From contig JAAZLU010000066.1 of the NCBI GenBank assembly GCA_012799165.1, positions 1-6,325 of the forward strand: a stretch of DNA of 6,325 bases, given 5' to 3'. A model generated the notes under the pieces. It saw only the letters and a list, made by a program, of their open reading frames with translations. It searched no databases and was not told the DNA's origin. The DNA comes from Clostridiales bacterium. GTDB taxonomy: Bacteria > Bacillota > Clostridia > Peptostreptococcales > Anaerovoracaceae. A program made the translations under genes and the position numbers. Positions 1 to 5,736 of the stretch are shown in pieces (the first letter of the stretch is position 1; each line of letters opens with the position of its first letter).

Positions 1-1044
1 ATCGTCGATTTGCTGCAATACGCTTTGGCTAACGACGAGCACATAAACCTCCTTTCCGATCAAACTTCCTGCCACGCCGTCTACGACGGAGGTTACTGCC
101 CGCAGGGCATCACCTTCGATGAGCGCACCCGCCTGCTCGACAGCGATCATGAAAAATTCTGCCGCCTGGTGAACGAGAGCCTGGGCAGACACTTTCGTGC
201 AATCAAGGAACTGGTTTCAAGAGGGACATATTTCTTCGATTACGGCAACTCTTTCATGAAAGCCGTCTTCGATGCAGGCAATAAGGAAATCGCTAAAAAC
301 GGTCGCGACACCCTCGACGGCTTTATCTTCCCCTCCTATGTGGAAGATATTTTGGGACCCGAACTCTTCGACTACGGCTACGGCCCCTTCCGCTGGGTAT
401 GTCTCTCAGGTCTGGAAAGCGACCTGGATAAAACGGATAAAGCGGCGATGGATTCCATAGACCCCGAGAGAAGATTTCAGGATAGAGATAACTGGGTCTG
501 GATAAGGGACGCAAAGAAAAACGCCCTGGTCGTCGGAAGCAAAGCGCGCATACTCTATCAGGATTCAGCGGGCAGAGTAAGGATTGCCCTAAAATTCAAC
601 GAAATGGTGCGCAAGGGAGAGGTCGGCCCGATTATGCTCGGCAGAGATCACCACGATACCGGAGGAACGGATTCTCCCTTCCGCGAAACCTCGAATATCT
701 ATGACGGCAGCAATATTACAGCGGATATGGCTGTACAATGCTACGCCGGAAACGCCGCGCGCGGCATGTCTTTGGTCGCGCTGCATAACGGCGGCGGAGT
801 GGGCATCGGCAAGGCAATAAACGGCGGCTTCGGATTGGTGCTGGACGGCAGCGAAAGAGTCGACAGAATTATTCGAGATGCTATGACCTGGGATGTCATA
901 TCCGGAGTAAGTCGCCGCAGCTGGGCAAGAAATGAACACGCCCTGAGTACGATGATAGAGTTCAACCGCGAGCACCCGGATTATCATGTAAGCATTCCGT
1001 ATCTGGTGGACGAAGAACTGCTGGACGAAATTTTAAAGAAATAG
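1..1044 (+). CDS. hutU: Urocanate hydratase (urocanase), long form, C-terminal part
   Basis: This enzyme hydrates urocanate to 4-imidazolone-5-propanoate, the second step of histidine breakdown, in the cytoplasm with tightly bound NAD+. The frame is open from base 1, so the gene runs off the left edge; the TTG at 10 is internal. The 347 residues present are about half of a long-form urocanase. Visible landmarks are SDQTSCH near residue 19, YDGGYCP just after it, FRWVCLSG, GSKARILY, GRDHHDTGGTDSPFRETSNI (about 640-700) and the glycine-rich HNGGGVGIG (784-810), then GGFGLVLDG. These match, from memory, the longer animal-like type rather than the ~555-residue Pseudomonas/Bacillus type. In the short type the active-site motif is RICW with a catalytic Cys; here the aligned stretch is RILY, with Leu at 553-555. 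The N-terminal half is outside the window. First visible gene of the operon, 19 bp before ftcD. Confidence 0.97.
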   Translation: MVDLLQYALANDEHINLLSDQTSCHAVYDGGYCPQGITFDERTRLLDSDHEKFCRLVNESLGRHFRAIKELVSRGTYFFDYGNSFMKAVFDAGNKEIAKNGRDTLDGFIFPSYVEDILGPELFDYGYGPFRWVCLSGLESDLDKTDKAAMDSIDPERRFQDRDNWVWIRDAKKNALVVGSKARILYQDSAGRVRIALKFNEMVRKGEVGPIMLGRDHHDTGGTDSPFRETSNIYDGSNITADMAVQCYAGNAARGMSLVALHNGGGVGIGKAINGGFGLVLDGSERVDRIIRDAMTWDVISGVSRRSWARNEHALSTMIEFNREHPDYHVSIPYLVDEELLDEILKK

Positions 1045-1063
1045 ACATAATAGGGAGGAAAAT

Positions 1064-1957
1064 ATGGCTAAAATTGTCGAATGCGTACCCAACTTCAGCG
1101 AGGGGCGCAATCAAGAGAAGATCGAAGCTATCGTCGGCGAGGTGAGGAAAAGCGCGGGAGTAACACTGCTGGATTATTCTTCGGATAAGGATCATAACCG
1201 TTCGGTAGTAACCTTTATCGGCGAGCCGCAGGCGGTGCTTGAGGCGGCATTCCGCTTGGCATCAAAGGCGGCAGAACTCATCAATATGGAAGAACACCAC
1301 GGTGAACACCCCCGCATGGGCGCCACCGATGTAATCCCCTTCATACCCGTTCAGGAAATGGAGATGAGCGAGTGCGTCGCATTGGCTGAGCAGCTGGGCG
1401 AGAAGATGGGAACGGATCTCGGAATTCCCGTCTACCTTTATGAGTCAGCGGCCCGCAGCCAGCAGCGGCGCAATTTGGCCGATGTTCGCAGAGGCCAGTA
1501 CGAGGGCTTCAAGGAGAAAATCAAGGATCCGGAGTGGGTGCCGGATTTCGGACCGGCAACATTGCATCCGACGGCGGGCGCGACTGCGGTAGGTGCCCGC
1601 GAATATCTGATAGCCTATAACATCAATTTGGATACAGCGAATCTTGATATCGCCAATCAGATTGCAAGAAGGGTACGCGAAAAAGGCGGCGGGCTGGCCA
1701 ATGTCAAGGCCATGGGCGTTTTCCTCGAAGACCGCAATATCGCCCAAGTCAGCATGAACCTCGTCAACTACAAAAAAACTCCCATTTACAGGGTTTTTGA
1801 AATGGTAAAGATGGAAGCGCGGCGCTACGGCGTAAATGCTTTAGGCAGCGAAGTAATCGGACTTGTGCCGGTGGATGCCCTGATTGAATCTGCCGAATAT
1901 TACCTACAGATAGAGGATTTCAACAAAGATAGCCAGATTCTGGAGAAGATACTGTAA
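1064..1957 (+). CDS. ftcD: Glutamate formimidoyltransferase, stand-alone
   Basis: This enzyme transfers the formimino group of N-formimino-L-glutamate to tetrahydrofolate, giving glutamate and 5-formimino-THF. The 297 residues cover the transferase module only: an N-terminal subdomain (about 1-178) opening with AKIVECVPNFSEGRN, and a C-terminal subdomain with LANVKAMGVFLEDR near residue 210. The block HHGEHPRMGATDV puts a histidine at residue 82, the same number as the proposed catalytic His of mammalian FTCD. The cyclodeaminase half of the animal fusion protein is absent; that activity is supplied by fchA, two genes downstream. The ATG is preceded by a strong AGGGAGG at 1052-1058, 5 bases away. 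The stop TAA shares its last base with the hutI ATG, suggesting translational coupling. Confidence 0.97.
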   Translation: MAKIVECVPNFSEGRNQEKIEAIVGEVRKSAGVTLLDYSSDKDHNRSVVTFIGEPQAVLEAAFRLASKAAELINMEEHHGEHPRMGATDVIPFIPVQEMEMSECVALAEQLGEKMGTDLGIPVYLYESAARSQQRRNLADVRRGQYEGFKEKIKDPEWVPDFGPATLHPTAGATAVGAREYLIAYNINLDTANLDIANQIARRVREKGGGLANVKAMGVFLEDRNIAQVSMNLVNYKKTPIYRVFEMVKMEARRYGVNALGSEVIGLVPVDALIESAEYYLQIEDFNKDSQILEKIL

Positions 1958-3186
1958 TGAGCACTGATGCCTTTATTTTAAGCAATGCGCGAATATTTAC
2001 CCCTCACGACCAAGGCGTGCCCCTGCGAGGCGCAAAAAGTGCTTCTGTGCGGGAGTATCGCGAGCTGCTTGTGGAAGAAGGAAGGGTTGCGGAGCTTTCT
2101 GAAAGCGGCTTTAAAGGCCGAAATATTCCGAGGCTGGACTGCGGCGGAGCTCTGGTAACTCCCGGCTTAGTCGATCCTCATACACATGCGGTGTATGGCG
2201 GTTCACGGGAAAATGAGCTGCCCTTAAAACTTGCCGGTGCCGATTATATGGAGATTCACCGGGCGGGTGGAGGCATCGCGAGCACGGTCAGAGCGACGAG
2301 GGCGGCAAACAGCGAGTCGCTTCTGGAAAAAGCCAAGAATGACCTCAAAGAGATGCAGAGACTCGGCGTTACTACAGTGGAAATCAAAAGCGGCTACGGA
2401 CTTGATTTTGAAACCGAGATTAAAACTCTGGAAATCATTCGAAGCTTGCAAGAGAGCATGGACATGAATATCGTCTCCACCTTTATGGGAGCACATTCCA
2501 TCCCCGAAGAATACAAGGGAAATACCGCCGGATATATCGAATTTCAGATCAAAGAAATTATGCCTAAGATTGCCGATATGGGTCTCGCGGAATTCTGCGA
2601 TGTCTTTTGCGAAGAGGGAGTCTTTTCCATCGAAGAAACGAGAGAAATCTTTAAAGCGGCAAGGAAGCTGGGCTTTAAGCTCAAGATTCACGCCGACGAA
2701 ATAGTCTCCTTGGGCGGAGCGGAATTGGCTGCCGAAATGAAGCTTACATCCGCAGACCATCTGATGGCTGTCAGCGATGCGGGCATACAGGCTCTGTCTG
2801 CGCCCGGTGCTCCGGTGGCCGTCCTATTACCCGGAACATCTTTCTATCTGCGTCAGAACTATGCTCCTGCGCGCAGGATGCTCGATTCCGGAGTCGCGGT
2901 CGCTCTCGCAAGCGACTATAATCCCGGTTCATGCCCGTCGCTTAACATGCAGTTCATCCTGAATCTTGCATATCTGTATTTACGGATGAGGCCGGAAGAA
3001 ATTCTTAGCGCCGCCACTTTGAATGCGGCCTATGCCGTGGATAGAGCTAAGAGAGTAGGCAGCCTCGATGTCGGAAAGGATGCGGACTTCGTCATCTGGA
3101 ATGCTGACAATTTGGAATACCCGCTCTATCGCTTCGGGCAGAATCTTGTAAAAAGCGTTTATCGGCAGGGAAGAAAAATCATATAG
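1957..3186 (+). CDS. hutI: Imidazolonepropionase
   Basis: This enzyme hydrolyses 4-imidazolone-5-propanoate to N-formimino-L-glutamate, the third step of histidine degradation. It belongs to the amidohydrolase superfamily with a single metal. At 409 residues it is normal length for the family. The metal-binding and catalytic signatures are all visible: PHTH with His75 and His77 after the N-terminal beta-sandwich, STFMGAH (His180), KIHADE (His245, Glu248), SADHL (His268), and ASDYNPGS (Asp320). GGGI near residue 104 and EIKSGYGL near 142 are also typical. The ATG overlaps the ftcD stop by one base (TAATG); GGAG at 1942-1945 lies upstream inside ftcD. The C-terminal ADFVIW (376-381) and RQGRKI are the usual end of the second sandwich. 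No defects seen. Confidence 0.97.
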   Translation: MSTDAFILSNARIFTPHDQGVPLRGAKSASVREYRELLVEEGRVAELSESGFKGRNIPRLDCGGALVTPGLVDPHTHAVYGGSRENELPLKLAGADYMEIHRAGGGIASTVRATRAANSESLLEKAKNDLKEMQRLGVTTVEIKSGYGLDFETEIKTLEIIRSLQESMDMNIVSTFMGAHSIPEEYKGNTAGYIEFQIKEIMPKIADMGLAEFCDVFCEEGVFSIEETREIFKAARKLGFKLKIHADEIVSLGGAELAAEMKLTSADHLMAVSDAGIQALSAPGAPVAVLLPGTSFYLRQNYAPARRMLDSGVAVALASDYNPGSCPSLNMQFILNLAYLYLRMRPEEILSAATLNAAYAVDRAKRVGSLDVGKDADFVIWNADNLEYPLYRFGQNLVKSVYRQGRKII

Positions 3187-3197
3187 GAGTACGAGTT

Positions 3198-3836
3198 ATG
3201 ACAAAAAAACTGATCGACCACACTATTGAAGAATTTGCAAGCGAACTGGCCTCTTCCTCCCCCGCCCCCGGCGGAGGCAGCGTAGGAGCACTCTGCGGGG
3301 TCCTGGCTGCAGGCCTCGTCTCCATGGTTGCGAGCCTGACCGTCGGCAAGGAAAAATATGCCGCGGTGGAAGAAAATATGCAACAGCTGATAAACAACGC
3401 AGAAAAACTCCGCAAAGAACTGCAGGTACTTGTGGATAAAGATGCCGAAGCCTTTAACGGCTTTATGGCTGCTATGAAATTACCGAAGGAAACAACTGAA
3501 GAAAAGATTAAACGCTCGCAAGCCATGCAGGAGGCCCTGCGCAATTCCTGCGTCGTACCTCTGAGAATAGCTGAGCTTACTTTAGAAATAGCGAATCTGG
3601 CGGCCATCGCCGCAGAGGAAGGCAACAGCAATGCCGTAACCGACGCGGGAGTGGCTGCAAGACTCTGCGAAGCTGCCTTCTTTGCCGGATCCTACAATGT
3701 GCGCGTAAACCTTCTGTCTCTAAAGGATGAGGGCTTTAAAGAATCCGCAACGGACAAGCTTTCAAAGTGGCAGAAAGAACTGAAAATAAAGCTAATCCCT
3801 GTATACAATCATTGTGAAAACGAATTAGCACTATAA
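3198..3836 (+). CDS. fchA: Formimidoyltetrahydrofolate cyclodeaminase (methenyl-THF-forming)
   Basis: This enzyme converts 5-formimino-THF to 5,10-methenyl-THF and ammonia, completing transfer of the histidine ring carbon into the one-carbon pool. The 212-residue, mostly helical protein matches the cyclodeaminase/cyclohydrolase family. It shows the N-terminal glycine-rich PAPGGGSVGA (residues 22-31), a conserved acidic stretch VDKDAEAFNGFM (79-90), and GNSNAVTDAGVAA (142-154). A hydrophobic stretch at about 31-47 belongs to a buried helix of this fold, not to a membrane anchor. AGGAG at 3185-3189 overlaps the hutI stop codon and sits 8 bases before the ATG. In animals this activity is fused to FtcD; here it is a separate gene with hutI in between. 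It is the last intact hut gene in the window. Some family members are annotated as methenyl-THF cyclohydrolase, but the hut context favours cyclodeaminase. Confidence 0.94.
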   Translation: MTKKLIDHTIEEFASELASSSPAPGGGSVGALCGVLAAGLVSMVASLTVGKEKYAAVEENMQQLINNAEKLRKELQVLVDKDAEAFNGFMAAMKLPKETTEEKIKRSQAMQEALRNSCVVPLRIAELTLEIANLAAIAAEEGNSNAVTDAGVAARLCEAAFFAGSYNVRVNLLSLKDEGFKESATDKLSKWQKELKIKLIPVYNHCENELAL

Positions 3837-3919
3837 AGGAAGGTCCGATAATGCAGCCCCTTTCAGCTAATCAACCCGTATGCCTTCTTCCAGGATTTTG
3901 CGAATTGTATCTTCGATGA
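3837..3919 (+). other. Orphan ribosome-binding site, ATG and 22-codon frame
   Basis: One base after the fchA TAA there is AGGAAGG (3837-3843), then 7 bases, then ATG at 3851, which opens 22 codons and stops at TGA 3917-3919. This start signal is as good as those of the hut genes. The peptide begins MQPLSANQP and has no recognised family. From base 3867 it runs antisense to the end of tetR. It could be the surviving 5' end of another hut gene (hutH would be the natural candidate) cut off by a rearrangement, a small translated frame that helps end the operon, or chance. The sequence alone does not separate these. Confidence 0.25.
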
Positions 3920-4445
3920 TTTTAAGCTGCTCTTCGCTGCAATCATCCTCCGCAATCACCTTAAAGCCGAGGAAATTACCGATTCCCATGGAAATATAAG
4001 ACCAGACCGCCGGGTTTATCTCCTTTGACATATCGGGAGACTTCGCGATAAACGGAACATAGCGCATCGCATATTTATGATAATAATCGAAGAATAATTT
4101 CTTGTCGATATACAGCGATTCGAAAATAAGATTATAGCAGGCGGGATTTTCAAAAGCATAGCGTATAAAACTTATTATATATTGGACCTGGCGCTCCACA
4201 ACATCTTCTATGCCTGCCCCGCATCCGTCAAGATGTTTTTGAAGCCCCCTTGCGAAATTTTCCATTATGTCGGCATATAGTTCATGCTTGCTCTTAAAAT
4301 ACAGATAAAAAGTGCCTACCGCCAGGCCGGCCCCTGCGGTTATATCCTTGATGGTCGTGCCTCTATAGCCCTTTGTACTGAAAAGAGCAGTGGCACTTTC
4401 CACTATTTTTTTATATGAATCTCGTTCCTGATAATCTTTTTCCAT
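3867..4445 (-). CDS. TetR/AcrR-family transcriptional regulator
   Basis: This is a one-component DNA-binding regulator of 192 residues, normal for the family and usually a ligand-released repressor acting as a dimer. The N-terminal domain is clear: IVESATALFSTKGYRGT (14-30), then the helix-turn-helix TIKDITAGAGLAVGTFYLYF (31-50), followed by KSKHELYADIM. The C-terminal ligand/dimer domain (about 70-192) is divergent, as usual, so the effector cannot be named. ATG at 4445-4443 is preceded by GGAG (4454-4451) 5 bases away. Immediately upstream are a likely sigma-70 promoter and a 16-bp palindrome covering its -10, consistent with autorepression. Transcription runs the same way as the hydrolase (129-bp gap) and converges on fchA. 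Likely targets by position are itself and possibly the hydrolase; a role in hut control is less likely but not excluded. Confidence 0.93.
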   Translation of the reverse strand: MEKDYQERDSYKKIVESATALFSTKGYRGTTIKDITAGAGLAVGTFYLYFKSKHELYADIMENFARGLQKHLDGCGAGIEDVVERQVQYIISFIRYAFENPACYNLIFESLYIDKKLFFDYYHKYAMRYVPFIAKSPDMSKEINPAVWSYISMGIGNFLGFKVIAEDDCSEEQLKIIEDTIRKILEEGIRVD

Positions 4446-4461
4446 TATATCTCCACAATCT

Positions 4462-4477
4462 CCAAATAATTATTTGG
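4462..4477. promoter_or_regulatory. Perfect 16-bp palindrome, candidate TetR operator
   Basis: CCAAATAATTATTTGG reads the same on both strands. It covers the predicted -10 of tetR and ends 16 bases before its ATG. TetR-family proteins bind such two-fold symmetric sites as dimers and commonly repress their own gene this way. A second, shorter palindrome TTGGCCAA (4474-4481) overlaps its upstream edge. That the tetR product binds here is inference; no second copy of the 16-mer was seen in the window. Confidence 0.55.
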
Positions 4478-4493
4478 CCAATTTCGAGGTCAA
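4466..4493 (-). promoter_or_regulatory. Predicted sigma-70 promoter of tetR
   Basis: On the - strand the -35 is TTGACC (4493-4488, five of six consensus bases) and the -10 is AATTAT (4471-4466, four of six), with a 16-base spacer. Transcription would start near 4459, leaving a leader of about a dozen bases that just contains the GGAG ribosome site. The -10 lies inside the 16-bp palindrome. Confidence 0.45.
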
Positions 4494-4520
4494 CAGTATT
4501 TTAAATTTCTGATGATTAGC

Positions 4521-4551
4521 TGTTCAGCCACCGTCAATAGGTGGCTGAACA
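4521..4551. terminator. Strong stem-loop between hydrolase and tetR, possible terminator
   Basis: TGTTCAGCCACC (4521-4532) is followed by a 7-base loop and its exact reverse complement (4540-4551), a 12-bp perfect stem, GC-rich toward the loop. It starts 23 bases after the hydrolase stop on the - strand, the right place for that gene's transcription end. However, neither strand has a clear U-run right after the stem, so it is not a textbook intrinsic terminator. It could instead be an RNA-stabilising 3' hairpin or a DNA operator about 75 bp upstream of the tetR start site. The stem is certain; the function is not. Confidence 0.5.
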
Positions 4552-4574
4552 TAATATTAAACCAATCTCTATGC

Positions 4575-5597
4575 TTACTTCAAGAAATCCTTTAGTTCGG
4601 CAATAAATCTATCCTCGTTGTCGAGCATAACACCATGACCCGAACCTTCTACCATCACTTCTTTGTAGATTCCGCCCTTCGCTTTATATTTTTCGAGTAC
4701 ATATCTTGTCTGGCTGACCATCGGCTGGTTCGGATAGACATCTTCTCCCGGATAACCCGGAATTATGTTCATCTTGCCGAGAATTGCCAAATCTCCGAAG
4801 CAGGCGTCGCCCACCACGAGATCCGCATTGCCGTAGATCCAAAGAATCGGCATCTTATTCGGAATGTCCACGAGAGCCGTAAGGTCACAATACTTCGGAG
4901 ACATAGTATTTGCAACTCCCTTTGTACCGGAGGCGACAAAGGGCCATTTTTCGATCTGCACAAAGTCGCCCTGCCACATATCATCTCCGACCTTGCATTT
5001 AAGGATACTGTCTATAAAGCGCTCTCTGACGGCCGCGTCTATTTGGAAACCCTGCACGACATAGGAACCGTCTATTGCCGCGCCGGCAAATTCTCTATCG
5101 CCTTCCAGCACAGCTTTAATAAGCGGCTGATTGGCGGCCCCCGCACCGCTTCCTATGCCTACAGGTTCGAGCTTTTTGCCGTCCTCAGCATAAGTTCCGC
5201 CATAGCCGAAGGGCGAAAGAGGAGCCTGGAGGATAAGAGCACTCAACTTTTCACTGTGATCGATGGCATACTGCATGGCAACTCCGCCGCCGAGCGACCA
5301 GCCCAAAAGCGCAAATTTATCCCAGCCGACTGCTCTGATAAATGCATCCAAATCCTCGGAAAATACCTTCATTCCTCCGGTCGCGTCTATCGCAAGCGCG
5401 TCGGAATCCCCAAAACATCTCATATCCGGCGCGAGCATATCGAAATCGTCTGCAAGCTTTTCCATGAGAGGCTCATAGAACACGCCCGAGGACGCATTGC
5501 CGTGCAGGAGCAGCAGCTTTGGAGCTCCCGCCCTTCCTGCCTGCCTATACGCCACATTCAATCTGTCTGTTTTTACCTTTTTAAGCTCTAAAACCAT
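4575..5597 (-). CDS. Alpha/beta hydrolase, substrate unknown
   Basis: This is a 340-residue cytoplasmic alpha/beta-hydrolase-fold protein; no signal peptide is seen. The fold markers are in order: LLLLHGN (28-34, oxyanion loop), PDMRCFGDSD (57-66), the nucleophile elbow GWSLGG with Ser101, GNADLVV with Asp259 as probable acid, and GSGHG with His321. These form a complete Ser-Asp-His triad. A cap region lies between about 128 and 245. The gap of 62 residues between Asp259 and His321 is roughly twice what is usual, and holds an extra segment rich in Gly, Pro and Tyr (about 278-310). The start chosen is ATG 5597-5595, 6 bases after AAGGAG (5609-5604); a GTG 42 bases further upstream lacks such a site. 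Neighbours are a TetR regulator downstream and a LIV-type binding protein upstream. Esterase, lactonase, amidase or C-C hydrolase activity are all possible; the substrate cannot be read from sequence. Confidence 0.9.
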   Translation of the reverse strand: MVLELKKVKTDRLNVAYRQAGRAGAPKLLLLHGNASSGVFYEPLMEKLADDFDMLAPDMRCFGDSDALAIDATGGMKVFSEDLDAFIRAVGWDKFALLGWSLGGGVAMQYAIDHSEKLSALILQAPLSPFGYGGTYAEDGKKLEPVGIGSGAGAANQPLIKAVLEGDREFAGAAIDGSYVVQGFQIDAAVRERFIDSILKCKVGDDMWQGDFVQIEKWPFVASGTKGVANTMSPKYCDLTALVDIPNKMPILWIYGNADLVVGDACFGDLAILGKMNIIPGYPGEDVYPNQPMVSQTRYVLEKYKAKGGIYKEVMVEGSGHGVMLDNEDRFIAELKDFLK

Positions 5598-5603
5598 TTT
5601 TCT

Positions 5604-5609
5604 CTCCTT
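5604..5609 (-). promoter_or_regulatory. Ribosome-binding site deciding the hydrolase start
   Basis: AAGGAG on the - strand lies 6 bases before ATG 5597-5595. It is the reason for choosing that start over the in-frame GTG at 5639, which would add 14 residues outside the fold and lies within the inverted-repeat arm. Confidence 0.8.
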
Positions 5610-5632
5610 ATGTAGTAATCTTGGGAATTCTC

Positions 5633-5703
5633 GCCGCACATTTCAGTTACTTTATTACATTTTTTTGTTCAATGCAAGTATACTGAAATCTGAAATGTGC
5701 GGC
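5633..5703. repeat. 14-bp perfect inverted repeat flanking the hydrolase promoter region
   Basis: GCCGCACATTTCAG (5633-5646) recurs as its exact reverse complement at 5690-5703, with 43 bases between. The right arm is preceded by an extra CTGAAAT (5683-5689), so that heptamer is tandemly repeated. The enclosed DNA is very AT-rich with a T7 run. The arms could be paired operator sites around the hydrolase promoter or pair in RNA as a long-loop stem. No target-site duplication was seen outside the arms, so a small mobile element is not supported. Confidence 0.75.
5649..5682 (-). promoter_or_regulatory. Probable hydrolase promoter region (exact boxes unsure)
   Basis: Two weak choices exist on the - strand. 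One is TTGCAT (5677-5672) with TAAAGT (5654-5649) at 17 bases, matching three and four consensus positions. The other is a good -10, TATACT (5682-5677), whose -35 would fall in the right repeat arm and is poor. Both place the inverted-repeat arms around the start of transcription. Confidence 0.3.
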
Positions 5704-5736
5704 ATCTTCTTTATTCAACTAATTTAGCTTCTATTT

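Noticed and set aside
10..12. TTG as the start of a 344-residue protein
   Set aside because: The frame is open to base 1 and the protein begins mid-urocanase, so this is an internal Leu codon.
2224..2760. 178-codon open frame on the - strand
   Set aside because: Antisense to the middle of hutI, whose metal-site motifs are intact; no ribosome site or family match.
3179..3631. 150-codon open frame on the - strand
   Set aside because: Antisense to fchA; Ser/Ala-rich low-complexity translation as expected from a complementary strand.
3835..3863. Bidirectional terminator between fchA and tetR
   Set aside because: Only a 5-bp stem with a 19-base loop can form, too weak to call.
4635..5591. 318-codon open frame on the + strand
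   Set aside because: It lies wholly antisense to the hydrolase, whose triad and ribosome site are clear; its translation is rich in Cys, His and Ile with no family resemblance.
5598..5639. Upstream GTG start giving the hydrolase 14 more residues
   Set aside because: No ribosome site before it, it falls in the inverted-repeat arm, and the ATG at 5597 has AAGGAG at ideal distance.
5633..5703. Miniature transposable element with 14-bp ends
   Set aside because: Only 71 bp long and no matching direct repeats flank the arms; no second copy in the window.
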